A stretch of 64,000 bases of DNA from Alkalithermobacter paradoxus (GCA_002029295.1 MZGW01000003.1:62001-126000), one strand, 5' to 3'. Counted from the first letter of the stretch, positions 1-8,803 are shown. Translations and numbers: made by a program. The notes: generated from the letters alone by a model not told the origin.

Positions 1-536
1 ACGATAGTTACGTTTATTTCATCTTCCATTAAGTTTTCTAACATCTCAAATCCTATAAATCCTGTACCTGCAATTACTGCATGTTTTGGCTTTCTTTCTT
101 GTATAAAATTCTTTATATTTCTAGCACTCTGAACATTTCTTACAAAGAATACATTATCATTATCTATTCCTTTTATATCAGGTGCAAAAGGCGTTGCACC
201 TGTTGCAATAACTAACTTATCATAATTGTCTTCAAATATTTCATCTGTACTCAAATTTTTAACAATTATTTTCTTAGATTTTGTATCTATCTTCAATACT
301 TCATGTCTTGTTAGTACATCTATATCATATTTTTTCTTGAAGAACAGAGGATCTCTTGGCGTAAGTTCATCAATATCCTCTATTTCTCCACCGATATAGT
401 AAGGAAGACCGCATCCTGAATAAGATATGTCACCATCTTTTTCATATATTACTATCTTAGCACTATCATTATTTCTTCTAGCCTTTGCAGCTGCAGATGT
501 TCCTGCTGCCACAGCTCCAATAACTAATATCCTCAT
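1..536 (-). CDS. FAD-dependent pyridine nucleotide-disulfide oxidoreductase (CoA-disulfide reductase-like), 3' part outside window
   Basis: The gene runs off the left edge, so only the N-terminal ~178 residues are visible. They begin MRILVIGAVAAGTSAAAKAR, a dinucleotide-binding Rossmann loop, followed by a single active-site cysteine in SYSGCGLPYYIGG (C42), the pattern of CoA-disulfide reductase/NADH oxidase flavoproteins rather than the CxxxxC of glutathione reductase. A second nucleotide-binding segment (AVIAGTGFIG) appears near the edge. It starts 11 bases after arsA and is probably co-transcribed with arsD and arsA. Such flavoproteins are common in clostridial ars operons; a role in thiol redox balance during arsenic stress is inference. 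Confidence 0.85.
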   Translation of the reverse strand, partial: MRILVIGAVAAGTSAAAKARRNNDSAKIVIYEKDGDISYSGCGLPYYIGGEIEDIDELTPRDPLFFKKKYDIDVLTRHEVLKIDTKSKKIIVKNLSTDEIFEDNYDKLVIATGATPFAPDIKGIDNDNVFFVRNVQSARNIKNFIQERKPKHAVIAGTGFIGFEMLENLMEDEINVTI

Positions 537-547
537 ATTTTTTCCTC

Positions 548-2293
548 CTACTTTATAAGGTCCATAAGCTTTTCGCCTTTTACTTCTTCTGGTATCCACT
601 TAACAAGTGCGAATTTGCCTTCAGATATCTTACTTACCTTATTAATCCACTCTACTTCGTTATTAGCCTTAACCTTCAATATATCATTAGTTGTATTACA
701 GCTATATAAACTTGAATTTATAACCCACCATTTGCTATGAATTCCTGCTCTAGTTAAGTCTTCTCTTAATCTCATAGCTTCATGTACAGGAGTGGTTTCA
801 GGCAATGTAACAATAATAACTTCTGTATGTTTTTCATTCCTAAGCTTAGGTAACAGCTTCTTTACTGACTCTGGTATATCACCTTGCGAACGCTCTATCT
901 CCTTATGATAACTTTGAGTTGAATCTAAAAGAAGTAATGTATGTCCCGTTGGTGCTGTATCAATAACAACAACTTCATTTTCTGATTTTTCAACAACCTG
1001 CGCAAAAGCTCTAAATACTGCTATTTCTTGAGTACAAGGAGATCTTAAATCTTCTTCAATATAAGCAATATCATCTTTGCTCATTGTTTGCCTTGCTTTA
1101 CTTAATACTTCTTCTTTATATTTTTCAAGTTCTTTTTTCTCATCTATACTACTTAGCGTAATTCCATAACTTTCCTCTAACACAAATTTTAAGTGTGCAG
1201 CTGGGTCAGTAGTTGTTAAGTGTACCTTCTTACCTTTCTTAGCTAACCCTAAAGCTATTGTAGCAGCTATTGTAGTTTTACCTACTCCACCTTTTCCCAT
1301 TGTAAATATTACTTTTTTATCACTATTATATAAATCATCTATTATATCACTTAGTGTAGGTATACTATCCACATTAAGCTTTTGTTCATTATATTTTATA
1401 TTATCTTCTTTTAGAAATGCCCTTACATTCTCAAGTCCAGTAACATTGTATGGTCTTAGTGGAATTTGGAAGGTCTTTATATTTCTAAGACCTTCAGGTA
1501 TATCTCTTAAAGCACTTTGTTGCTTTTCATAAACTGCACTTGAAAGATAATCATCATGAGTTTCTAGCACTCCGTTAATGATTAATGCTTGATTTGTAAC
1601 CCCTATCTCCTGAAGCTCTTTAGATGCTCTTTCTGCTTCTTTAAGTGGTGATATTTCTGGGCGTGATACAAGTATTAGTGTAGTTTTTTCTTTATCTGCA
1701 AGATTTTCTACTGCTTTTTTATAAATTTCTTTCTTATCTTCAAGTCCGGAAAGCTGTCCTAAACATGACACACCATGTGTACTCTCACTTATAAAATTAC
1801 TCCAAGCTGAAGGTAGCTGTAGCATCCTTAAAGTATGCCCTGTTGGTGCTGTATCAAATATAATATGGTCATACTCTTTTGCAGCATTCTCGTCTGTTAT
1901 AAAGCCTGAAAACTCATTAAATGCAGCAATTTCAACAGTACACGAGCCTGATAATTGCTCTTCCATATTTTTGATTACTACTTCTGGAAGTTTGCCACGG
2001 TAAGGGCCTATTACACTTTCTCTATATTCCGCCGCTGCAACTTCAGGATCAAAGTTTGCCACTACTAAATTAGGAACTTCCTTTATACGTACACCTTTAT
2101 TATTTAGCTGTGTATTAAAAACATCTTGAAGATTTGAAGCCGGGTCAGTACTTATAAGCATAACTTTCTTACCTTCATCAGCTAGTGATACCGCTGTAGC
2201 ACACGCTGTTGAAGTTTTACCTACTCCACCTTTTCCAGTGAAAAATAGGTATTTAGTTAAATTTATCTTAGATATATCAAATTTCTCAAGCAT
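548..2293 (-). CDS. arsA: Arsenical pump-driving ATPase ArsA
   Basis: ArsA hydrolyses ATP to power arsenite/antimonite extrusion through a membrane partner. The 581-residue protein has the full two-half architecture: P-loops GKGGVGKTS near residue 20 and GKGGVGKTT near 333, and the ArsA signature DTAPTGHTLR/DTAPTGHTLL in each half. Cysteines in SGSCTVEIAAF, HGVSCLG and RSPCTQEIAVF match the metalloid-binding cysteines of the family. It lies 20 bases downstream of arsD, its metallochaperone. No ArsB or Acr3 is in view; the membrane partner could be the permease at 3156-4160 or lie elsewhere. Confidence 0.95.
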   Translation of the reverse strand: MLEKFDISKINLTKYLFFTGKGGVGKTSTACATAVSLADEGKKVMLISTDPASNLQDVFNTQLNNKGVRIKEVPNLVVANFDPEVAAAEYRESVIGPYRGKLPEVVIKNMEEQLSGSCTVEIAAFNEFSGFITDENAAKEYDHIIFDTAPTGHTLRMLQLPSAWSNFISESTHGVSCLGQLSGLEDKKEIYKKAVENLADKEKTTLILVSRPEISPLKEAERASKELQEIGVTNQALIINGVLETHDDYLSSAVYEKQQSALRDIPEGLRNIKTFQIPLRPYNVTGLENVRAFLKEDNIKYNEQKLNVDSIPTLSDIIDDLYNSDKKVIFTMGKGGVGKTTIAATIALGLAKKGKKVHLTTTDPAAHLKFVLEESYGITLSSIDEKKELEKYKEEVLSKARQTMSKDDIAYIEEDLRSPCTQEIAVFRAFAQVVEKSENEVVVIDTAPTGHTLLLLDSTQSYHKEIERSQGDIPESVKKLLPKLRNEKHTEVIIVTLPETTPVHEAMRLREDLTRAGIHSKWWVINSSLYSCNTTNDILKVKANNEVEWINKVSKISEGKFALVKWIPEEVKGEKLMDLIK

Positions 2294-2313
2294 TTATATC
2301 CCTCTTTTCTATG

Positions 2314-2691
2314 TTAGCAGCATCCATCGTCACAACAACAACCACTACAATCTGAAGATTCTTTTTCTGGAGATTTTAAATAGTCTTTATCTAATCCTAA
2401 TAAAGTACAAAACTCCTCATCAGTTGGATAAGTTTTTCTTTTTACTACAACTCCATCAACCATTGTAACAGGAAGTACATATACTCCCTCTTCATTTAAT
2501 ATTTTATTTATTTCTTTATTATCAACGAATATCTGTGGATTGTTAGTTAAATTATATCTTTCAACTAATACTCCCTTATTTTTTAAGTTGTTTATAACTG
2601 TAGAAACTCTAAGTAGCTCAGGATCCACCCCAGGACCACAAACTCCAGTAGAACAACACATAGCAGGATCAAAAATAATCATTTTTTTCAT
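2314..2691 (-). CDS. arsD: Arsenical metallochaperone / weak repressor ArsD
   Basis: ArsD hands As(III) to ArsA and can act as a weak regulator. The 125-residue protein starts MKKMIIFDPAMCCSTGVCG; Cys12, Cys13 and Cys18 are the family's arsenite-binding triad. A further cysteine cluster ends the protein (CSGCCCDDGCC), giving extra vicinal cysteine pairs. It is the first gene of the arsD-arsA-oxidoreductase unit and has its own promoter (2753-2781), so it is transcribed separately from arsR. Confidence 0.95.
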   Translation of the reverse strand: MKKMIIFDPAMCCSTGVCGPGVDPELLRVSTVINNLKNKGVLVERYNLTNNPQIFVDNKEINKILNEEGVYVLPVTMVDGVVVKRKTYPTDEEFCTLLGLDKDYLKSPEKESSDCSGCCCDDGCC

Positions 2692-2730
2692 ATTTATACA
2701 CCCCTTTATTTATATTTAACTTCTCATTAT

Positions 2731-2781
2731 ATAGATATGTATCTATGTATAAAATATAGACCATTATCTATGTATTGTCAA
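2731..2781 (-). promoter_or_regulatory. arsD promoter with ArsR-type operator
   Basis: On the minus strand a perfect -35 TTGACA (2776-2781) is followed after exactly 17 bases by TATATT (2753-2758). Just downstream lies a perfect 7-2-7 palindrome, ATAGATA-TG-TATCTAT (2731-2746), typical of an ArsR/SmtB operator. Similar ATAGAT/ATCTAT elements and the same TTGACA context recur in front of arsR, so co-regulation by ArsR is likely. Confidence 0.75.
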
Positions 2782-2832
2782 TACATCCTATCTCAAATTA
2801 GTATAACTCTTTAAGTGAAATTTATTAAAATA

Positions 2833-2858
2833 AAATCCGTCTGAATTTCAGACGGATT
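2833..2858 (-). terminator. Rho-independent terminator after thioredoxin-like gene
   Basis: Twelve-base inverted repeat AATCCGTCTGAA / TTCAGACGGATT separated by one base, followed on the minus strand by ATTTTATTTTAAT. It closes the arsR-permease-thioredoxin unit and separates it from arsD. Confidence 0.8.
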
Positions 2859-2891
2859 GTAATCTACCTCGTAATTTTTTCTATCAATAGT

Positions 2892-3128
2892 TTATTTCTT
2901 TTCCAATATTTTAACTATCTCTTTAGGTTTTAGAACCTTTCCATAAGAAACTACTTTCTCATCAACTACAAGAGCTGGAGTTGACATTACTCCATAAGCC
3001 ATTATGTCGGCAAAATCTTCAACTTTAATTATTTGTGCTTGTAATCCTAACTCCTTTAAAGCTGCTTCTGCATTTTCTTTAAGCGTAGTACAGCTTTTGC
3101 ACCCTGAACCTAAAATCTTGATTACCAT
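2892..3128 (-). CDS. Thioredoxin-like redox-active disulfide protein (thioredoxin_3 type)
   Basis: A 78-residue single-domain protein with the start MVIKILGSGCKSC, a CxxC redox centre (C10, C13) at the end of the first beta strand, and the cis-proline-type loop MSTPALVV. This is the small 'redox-active disulfide protein 2' group that very often sits beside DUF318/ArsP-like permeases. It is 27 bases after the permease gene and probably delivers electrons or metalloid thiolates to it (inference). Confidence 0.85.
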   Translation of the reverse strand: MVIKILGSGCKSCTTLKENAEAALKELGLQAQIIKVEDFADIMAYGVMSTPALVVDEKVVSYGKVLKPKEIVKILEKK

Positions 3129-3155
3129 AATACCACTCCTTTGAATATTTTTATA

Positions 3156-4160
3156 TTAAATTAAAAGATAGCTAAATGCATTGAATATATAACCAATTAA
3201 AATAATCCCTACAGTTACAATACCCACAAAAATTCCTAATAGTCTTGGTTTTACAACTTTCTTTAACATAACCATAGACGGAAGTGAAAGGGCTGTTACA
3301 CTCATCATAAATGCTAAAGCAGTACCAATTCCTACCCCTTTTGTAACTAGAGCCTGAGCAATAGGAAGGGTTCCAAATATATCTGCATACATAGGTACTC
3401 CAACAATAGTTGCTAATAAAACAGAATACCATTTATCTTGACCAAGGACTGCTTCTATCATATTTTCAGGAATCCAGTTATGAATACCTGCTCCTATACC
3501 AACACCTATAATAATATATAGCCAAACTCTCTTTACTATGTCTAATACCTGATTCTTTGCAAACTCTATTCTTTCTTTAGTTGTTAATTCTTCTTCTTCT
3601 ACTTCAGCAACCTTAGTATTAAAAACAAAAGATTCTACATATTCTTCAAGACCTAACTTACTTATGATAGTTCCTGCTATAACTGCAAGTACAATACCTA
3701 CAACAACATAAGCTATAGATATTTTCCAGTTAAATATACTAGCTAGTAATATAACAGATGCTAAATCTACTAGAGGAGAAGATATTAAAAATGAAAATGT
3801 AACTCCTATAGGAAGCCCTGCACTTGTAAACCCTATAAATAGTGGTATAGATGAACATGAACAAAACGGAGTAACAGTTCCAAGCACTGCTCCTAGTATA
3901 TTTGCTGTAACCCCTTTATATTTACCCAATATCTTTTTAGTTCTCTCTGGAGGAAAAAAGCTTTGAACGTATGATACTGCAAAAATAAGTACAGACAACA
4001 ATATGAATATTTTTATAACATCGTAAATGAAAAAGTGAACACTCCCCCCAACTCTAGTGCTTACATCTAACCTAAATATATTCTCTACTAATAACTCTAC
4101 TAATTTGTAAAGCCAATCCATTTTGAGTAATTGATTGTTCAGCCACTGAAATATAACCAA
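3156..4160 (-). CDS. Permease of the DUF318 / ArsP-like family
   Basis: A 334-residue polytopic membrane protein with about eight hydrophobic segments in two halves joined by a charged loop (EEEELTTKERIEF). The first half holds the family motif TPFCSCSSIPLF, whose cysteines are the presumed metalloid site. DUF318 relatives include ArsP, which exports trivalent organoarsenicals, and SO_0444-type Cu/Zn exporters; which substrate applies cannot be settled here. A TTG start at 4160 is supported by GGGGGTG five bases upstream. It sits between arsR and the thioredoxin-like gene. Confidence 0.85.
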   Translation of the reverse strand: MVIFQWLNNQLLKMDWLYKLVELLVENIFRLDVSTRVGGSVHFFIYDVIKIFILLSVLIFAVSYVQSFFPPERTKKILGKYKGVTANILGAVLGTVTPFCSCSSIPLFIGFTSAGLPIGVTFSFLISSPLVDLASVILLASIFNWKISIAYVVVGIVLAVIAGTIISKLGLEEYVESFVFNTKVAEVEEEELTTKERIEFAKNQVLDIVKRVWLYIIIGVGIGAGIHNWIPENMIEAVLGQDKWYSVLLATIVGVPMYADIFGTLPIAQALVTKGVGIGTALAFMMSVTALSLPSMVMLKKVVKPRLLGIFVGIVTVGIILIGYIFNAFSYLLI

Positions 4161-4178
4161 GATAACACCCCCTAATTT

Positions 4179-4475
4179 TTATTTTCCAAACCTCATATTT
4201 ATATCATCAAAGAAAATCTTTATTGTATCTAAACTCTCTTTATTGATACTATATTTAGTCCATACCCCGTCTCGCCTACTATTTACAAGCCCACTTTCAC
4301 ACAAAATCTTCATATGATAAGAAAGAGTCGGCTGTGTTATATTAAATTCTTCAAGTATATTGCAAGCACATTTTTCTCCTTCAGAGAGCATATCAAATAT
4401 CTTAGCTCTCGTTTCATCTCCTAATGCCTTCATAAGCAAAGCATATTTACCGTAATCTTTTGTCAGTGTAGCCAC
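4179..4475 (-). CDS. arsR: ArsR-family metalloregulatory repressor
   Basis: A 98-residue winged-helix regulator. The recognition-helix region reads CACNILEEFNITQPTLSYHMKIL, with a CxC pair in the usual ELCVCDL metal-sensing position, so As(III)/Sb(III) sensing through cysteines is likely. It begins the unit with the permease and thioredoxin-like gene and should autoregulate through repeats at 4484-4545. The start is uncertain: the GTG at 4475 overlaps the only strong GGAGG, so a downstream non-ATG codon may be used. Confidence 0.9.
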   Translation of the reverse strand: MATLTKDYGKYALLMKALGDETRAKIFDMLSEGEKCACNILEEFNITQPTLSYHMKILCESGLVNSRRDGVWTKYSINKESLDTIKIFFDDINMRFGK

Positions 4476-4483
4476 CTCCTTTT

Positions 4484-4545
4484 ATATAGATAAATCTCTA
4501 TATCCATTATATTCCTAGATATAGATAATTGTCAATATATTCAGT
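4484..4545 (-). promoter_or_regulatory. arsR promoter with ATAGATA-type repeats
   Basis: The minus strand has TTGACA, then 18 bases to TATAAT, with repeated ATCTAT/ATAGAT motifs in and below the spacer, including an imperfect palindrome ATAGATAAATCTCTAT. The motif set matches that at the arsD promoter. Confidence 0.65.
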
Positions 4546-4582
4546 AAAACATACTTCTATAAATAAACCTGTTTTCACCATG

Positions 4583-4612
4583 AAAAAAGAAAGGGGCAAA
4601 TAGTCCCTTTCT
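4583..4612 (-). terminator. Terminator of the pssA-like operon
   Basis: AGAAAGGG / CCCTTTCT stem with a short loop followed on the minus strand by CTTTTTTC. It overlaps the stop codon of the CDP-alcohol phosphatidyltransferase gene. Confidence 0.8.
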
Positions 4613-5150
4613 ATACTTTTCTAATTTCAAATTTCATGACCATCAGAATTGATAGTAACAAAGATAAAATAACCGTGAATAATAAATACATTTCATTGCA
4701 CATTTCAAAAACTGCACACTGAAAAAGACTATTCAAAGCTAATATTACACCAGCTATAGTAATTGGAAGTCCTATGCATTTATCTTTAATATCTAGTATG
4801 TTATATCTCGCTAATCTAAATGCTCCACAAAGTACAAATACTATCGCTACCATATATCCTATTAATCCAATATTAAATAAGTTTAGCTTCCATGTAACTA
4901 TAATAGGGGCAACTCCAAAAGATATCAGATCTGATAATGAATCTAGCTGCTTTCCTAATTCACTCTCAACATTCAAAAATCTTGCTAATTTTCCATCATA
5001 TCTATCAAATATAGCCGCTAATATTATTAGGAGAGAAGCTATCATTAGGCTATTTATACTATCACCATTTATAGATATTAATATTGCATTTATTCCAAGT
5101 GCCATATTAGTAAGCGTAAGCATATTTGGAATGTTTTCTCTTATTTTCAT
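4611..5150 (-). CDS. pssA: CDP-alcohol phosphatidyltransferase, PssA-like
   Basis: Transfers a phosphatidyl group from CDP-diacylglycerol to an alcohol, in this subfamily probably serine, for membrane phospholipid synthesis. The 179-residue membrane protein contains the complete signature DG-x2-AR-x8-G-x3-D-x3-D (DGKLARFLNVESELGKQLDS and following D). The N-terminus (NIPNMLTLTNMALG) and several hydrophobic segments fit PssA. The ATG at 5150 follows GAAAGGAGG. It overlaps the end of the upstream gene by four bases, so the two are translationally coupled. The specific alcohol acceptor is inferred from similarity only. Confidence 0.85.
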   Translation of the reverse strand: MKIRENIPNMLTLTNMALGINAILISINGDSINSLMIASLLIILAAIFDRYDGKLARFLNVESELGKQLDSLSDLISFGVAPIIVTWKLNLFNIGLIGYMVAIVFVLCGAFRLARYNILDIKDKCIGLPITIAGVILALNSLFQCAVFEMCNEMYLLFTVILSLLLSILMVMKFEIRKV

Positions 5151-6130
5151 ACTAAAGCTTCCTCCTTTCGTCTTTGAATTATCAATTTAGTTCCCAAATA
5201 AATACCACTTAATAAAAATACAAACCAAAAAGTTACAAATCTTAAAACAATTGCTATAACCATTCCAACTGAAGAAGATATTCCAACAGAAGATAATAAA
5301 ATTATCATACTACCTTCAAAGCTTCCAAGTCCACCTGGTAAAAGAGGCAACATACCAACCATATAGGTAAGGTATGTAATTGCAGCTGCTGCGCTAAATT
5401 TTATTGAACTACCTAAAACCAAAACTATATAATATGTTTTTACTGCAAATAAAGTCCATATAATTATTCCTATAACTATATGAAAAATGAAACTGTTTTT
5501 ATTTCTAATTAATTTTTTTATACATTCATCAAAATTATATAAAAAGTCTTTTATTTTGAACTCGTGCTTTTTCAAAACTGGTATTAAATAGATGAATTTA
5601 TCTAATTTTTCTCTGAATACTAATGATAAAATTATTACAGAAACCAAAAGCGATACAAATAAAAAGCTACTTAAAAGCAAACTCCTATACTCCCATGATA
5701 AAGGAACTATGACCAAAAAACATATAAGACTTACAAAACTAAGTCCTAAAAAGCAGACCATACTCAGTATCTTTTGAAAGCTTACAACAGCACTAGCCTC
5801 TCCAAGTGAAAAACCAAGCTTTGACCTTAAGAACATTACTTTTGCAAATTCTCCACCTGCTTTAGCTGCAGGAGTTATACTTTCAAAGAATGTTCCCCTC
5901 ATATTCATATCTAAAGCATCTATAAATCTCATATTTAGACCTATATCTTTAGATATCTTCATCCACTGAATATTTATTAAACCTATAGTTATAATTTGTA
6001 AAATACAAAGAATACATATATTCCTGTACCCTATGCTACATACCCCTTCCATTACACTTTTATAATCAGCTAGCAGCAACAGTGTTACTACACATGCTAT
6101 TCCTATAAAAAGTAGCACTAACTTTTTCAT
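5147..6130 (-). CDS. UPF0104 / lysylphosphatidylglycerol synthase TM-region family protein
   Basis: A 327-residue polytopic protein with about eight transmembrane segments and the late family motif GMLPLLPGGLGSFEGSMI. This family corresponds to the flippase-like membrane half of MprF and to AglD/YbhN-type proteins. No aminoacyltransferase domain is attached. The start was placed at ATG 6130 because GAGGAG lies ten bases upstream; the longer GTG at 6148 would contain that ribosome binding site. Even so the gene overlaps the 3' end of the methyltransferase gene by 65 bases. With the adjacent PssA it suggests a polar-lipid synthesis or transport module. Confidence 0.8.
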   Translation of the reverse strand: MKKLVLLFIGIACVVTLLLLADYKSVMEGVCSIGYRNICILCILQIITIGLINIQWMKISKDIGLNMRFIDALDMNMRGTFFESITPAAKAGGEFAKVMFLRSKLGFSLGEASAVVSFQKILSMVCFLGLSFVSLICFLVIVPLSWEYRSLLLSSFLFVSLLVSVIILSLVFREKLDKFIYLIPVLKKHEFKIKDFLYNFDECIKKLIRNKNSFIFHIVIGIIIWTLFAVKTYYIVLVLGSSIKFSAAAAITYLTYMVGMLPLLPGGLGSFEGSMIILLSSVGISSSVGMVIAIVLRFVTFWFVFLLSGIYLGTKLIIQRRKEEALV

Positions 6131-6695
6131 CTGAATTTTTCTCCTCACTTTTAACTAAAAGGCAAGTTTCTTTCATTGTAGAATTAACCTGTTTTGCATA
6201 TTTAGCATTGTCTATAAAAGTAGATTCATCTACATATGAATAAAATAATTCTAAACTTTTCTTTGGTTTTCTAATTAAAATCCTAGTTCCTACTGAACAA
6301 TTATCCCATATGTGCTTAATTACCTTATCTTTTGGTTTAACCTGAAGTGCTACATGTATAACATCAAAATCGTTAATACAAAAATCTAAACCATTACCTA
6401 CTAAAACTTTAATTTTATGACTCATACCAAGATTTTTGATGTGCTGATTAGCCTTTTTTACAGCTACAATATCCGTATCAATAACAGTAACATTTGAACC
6501 TGTAAGTTTTGATATTTGTATAGCACTGCAAGGCATAGCTCCTCCACCTATACATAGTACATTATCACTTTCTTTTATATCCCCTAAAATAACCTCATTA
6601 TAAACTATATTTTTATAATACATTTCAAACATACATGTACTTTTGGAAATTTTGCAGCAAATCTTTTCTATGCATTTAGTGAAAATGCTAATCAA
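6066..6695 (-). CDS. SAM-dependent methyltransferase-fold protein, nicotianamine-synthase-like
   Basis: A 209-residue class I methyltransferase fold: DNVLCIGGGAMPCSAIQISK (glycine-rich SAM loop), acidic strand end VTVIDTD, and a VGNGLDF segment. The loop form GGGAMPCSAI, with a proline, resembles nicotianamine synthase-type enzymes, which build aminocarboxypropyl products, more than ordinary methyltransferases. The start is TTG 6695 after GGGGGTGAG. It heads an operon with the two lipid genes and lies directly after feoB. A lipid head-group or metallophore reaction is possible; I do not assign one. Confidence 0.6.
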   Translation of the reverse strand: MISIFTKCIEKICCKISKSTCMFEMYYKNIVYNEVILGDIKESDNVLCIGGGAMPCSAIQISKLTGSNVTVIDTDIVAVKKANQHIKNLGMSHKIKVLVGNGLDFCINDFDVIHVALQVKPKDKVIKHIWDNCSVGTRILIRKPKKSLELFYSYVDESTFIDNAKYAKQVNSTMKETCLLVKSEEKNSDEKVSATFYRNSMCSNTVAAS

Positions 6696-6732
6696 TTGAA
6701 ACTCACCCCCATTTGAATTTTTCCAAAAATAA

Positions 6733-6755
6733 GCTTCAGATGAAATATCTGAAGC
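6733..6755 (-). terminator. Terminator after feoB
   Basis: Nine-base stem GCTTCAGAT / ATCTGAAGC with a five-base loop; the minus strand continues TTATTTTTGG. It separates feoAB from the lipid operon. Confidence 0.8.
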
Positions 6756-6766
6756 ATTTTAGTTAT

Positions 6767-8518
6767 CTACAAAATAAATTTAAATATATTATTTACAATC
6801 CCGCCAAATAACAGTGCAATAAATACAGTGGATGCAGCTATTACTACGGCTGTTTTGATTTTAAATTCTTTAATTAATATTGCAAATGCAGAAAGGCACG
6901 GAAGATAGAATAATGCAACTACTGATCCTACTATAACTTGAGGTGTAGTTAAATTCATATCAAGTAAAGGCATAACTGCAAGTTCTCTTCTTATTATTCC
7001 TAGCAATAAAGCTAAGCTAGCTTCTTTAGGAAGACCTAACCAACCTTCTACAAGTGGCTGCATAGCTGTTCCTATAACATTTAAAAATCCTGTTTCAGCT
7101 ATAAGTGCAGCTAAAACTATTCCTATCATCATAGGAACTTCTGCATCAAATAAGAAATGTTTAAATCTTATCCATATCTTCTGCATTAAAGCATCTTTAT
7201 TTGGCATAAGTAAGTTTGGTATTTCTAAAAGTAAAGGATCACTCTTGCCTGGGAGTATTTTATTCAAAGCAACTCCAGTTATTACTATAGCTACAAATGA
7301 TATCATATAAACAAATATAAGTGCAAATATAGATCTATCACCTAACAAGCTGAAAAATGCACCAGTCTGTGCTGTACAAGGAACAGCTAATGATATTAAT
7401 GAAGTTAATATCAGTCTTTCTTTATAACTTGTAGATGCCCTTGTTCCAAGTATAGCAGGAACTGCACATCCATATCCCATTATAAACGGAACTATATTCC
7501 CTCCTGGAAGTCCTAATTTTCTTAACATACCATCTACTAAAACCCCAAGCCTTGGTAAGTATCCGCTGTCTTCTAAAAACGAAAGTACAACATAGAAAAG
7601 AAGAACATAAGGAAGTATTAAAGCAAAAGGCCACTCTATACCTTTGACTAAAACTCCAAACTCTCCAACCAAAACATTATAAAGCATTCCTGGCTCTACA
7701 AATCTAGATACTATAGATGTTATAAACGGTACTATAACTCCATTAACTAAGGGTAAAAGTACGGCTGCTCTAAGTGCCTTACCTCCACCTACAACTATAG
7801 CAAGAGATATAGCTAATACTAAGAAGGCTATAGGTATTCCAGGAAAAGGCTGTATAGTTAAATCTCCTAGTTTTTCTAGTAAAGAAGGTGTATGCTCAAC
7901 TCTCATTTGAACCTTCTGAGCTAGCTTTTGTGCTTTATCCCATCTTTCTTCTTTAGAAAGTCTTTCATTGTAAATCTTTACATTTTCTTTAGAGATATTT
8001 AAAGACTTTTCTATTAATTCTTTCAATCCTATATTTTTTACAGCTACTGTCTCTACTACAGGAGCTTCTAATAAATCTTCTAGTTTTTTTACATCTATTT
8101 GTATACCTTGCCTCTTTGCTACATCAGTTAAATTAAGTGCATATACAGTAGGTATATTATACTCTCTAAGATGTAATGCAAGATTTAGATTTCTTTCAAG
8201 ATTAGTAGCATCTAAAACACAGATTATAGCATCTGGTCCTTTATCTAGCATTTCAATGGCTACTTCTTCTGCTTTAGATGTAGCTTCTAGTGAGTAAATA
8301 CCAGGTACATCTATTAACGCTGCCTTATCATCTTTGTGCTTTAACATACCTTGAGTATAGCTTACAGTTGTACCTGCATAGTTAGCTGTTATAACTTCCA
8401 TACCAGTCAACTTTGAGAATACAACACTTTTACCTACATTTGGATTACCCATTAATAAAATCTTTTTATCACACTCTAAAGATGCTTTCTTATTTTTTCT
8501 GTCCTTTTGACAATCCAA
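6767..8518 (-). CDS. feoB: Ferrous iron transporter FeoB
   Basis: FeoB imports Fe(II) across the cytoplasmic membrane. The 583-residue protein has an N-terminal G domain with G1 GNPNVGKS (near 25), G3 DVPG, G4 NLTD, and a membrane part with the two Gate motifs (PFIMGYGCAVPAILGTR and VPCTAQ). It is shorter than E. coli FeoB but in the usual clostridial range. The start is TTG, immediately after the feoA stop, with AAGGTGG upstream inside feoA. Regulation by Fur/iron is suggested by the box at 8804-8818. Confidence 0.95.
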   Translation of the reverse strand: MDCQKDRKNKKASLECDKKILLMGNPNVGKSVVFSKLTGMEVITANYAGTTVSYTQGMLKHKDDKAALIDVPGIYSLEATSKAEEVAIEMLDKGPDAIICVLDATNLERNLNLALHLREYNIPTVYALNLTDVAKRQGIQIDVKKLEDLLEAPVVETVAVKNIGLKELIEKSLNISKENVKIYNERLSKEERWDKAQKLAQKVQMRVEHTPSLLEKLGDLTIQPFPGIPIAFLVLAISLAIVVGGGKALRAAVLLPLVNGVIVPFITSIVSRFVEPGMLYNVLVGEFGVLVKGIEWPFALILPYVLLFYVVLSFLEDSGYLPRLGVLVDGMLRKLGLPGGNIVPFIMGYGCAVPAILGTRASTSYKERLILTSLISLAVPCTAQTGAFFSLLGDRSIFALIFVYMISFVAIVITGVALNKILPGKSDPLLLEIPNLLMPNKDALMQKIWIRFKHFLFDAEVPMMIGIVLAALIAETGFLNVIGTAMQPLVEGWLGLPKEASLALLLGIIRRELAVMPLLDMNLTTPQVIVGSVVALFYLPCLSAFAILIKEFKIKTAVVIAASTVFIALLFGGIVNNIFKFIL

Positions 8519-8734
8519 TTATGACACCACCTTAATGCTTATGTTCTGAGCTATGTTCTTGTCTACCGCAATGCTTCTATTCCCTATTTTTACTACTATA
8601 GGTCCACCAAAAGGTTGTTTTGAAGTTACAGATACCTCTATACCTTTTCTAAGTCCTAGCGACTGAAGTAGTGCATTAGAAGGCATTTCTTCTATAGTAC
8701 ATTTTTGATTTTTCTTTAATCCGTATAGTGCCAT
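8519..8734 (-). CDS. feoA: FeoA ferrous transport accessory protein
   Basis: A 71-residue SH3-like FeoA domain: MALYGLKKNQKCTIEEMP, a GLRKGIEV turn and a final strand VVKIGNRSIAVDKNIA. FeoA acts at the cytoplasmic side of FeoB and is needed for uptake. The ATG at 8734 has GGGGG seven bases upstream, whereas the ATG two codons earlier abuts it, so the shorter form is preferred. It is directly contiguous with feoB. Confidence 0.9.
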   Translation of the reverse strand: MALYGLKKNQKCTIEEMPSNALLQSLGLRKGIEVSVTSKQPFGGPIVVKIGNRSIAVDKNIAQNISIKVVS

Positions 8735-8803
8735 ATTCATTCCCCCTAATTATTTTTTTAATACTTTAATGATACCACTATTCAATTACACATTCAAGCT
8801 TCT

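Noticed and set aside
5147-6148. Start of the UPF0104 gene at GTG 6148
   Set aside because: The GAGGAG ribosome site would be inside the coding region; ATG 6130 has correct spacing.
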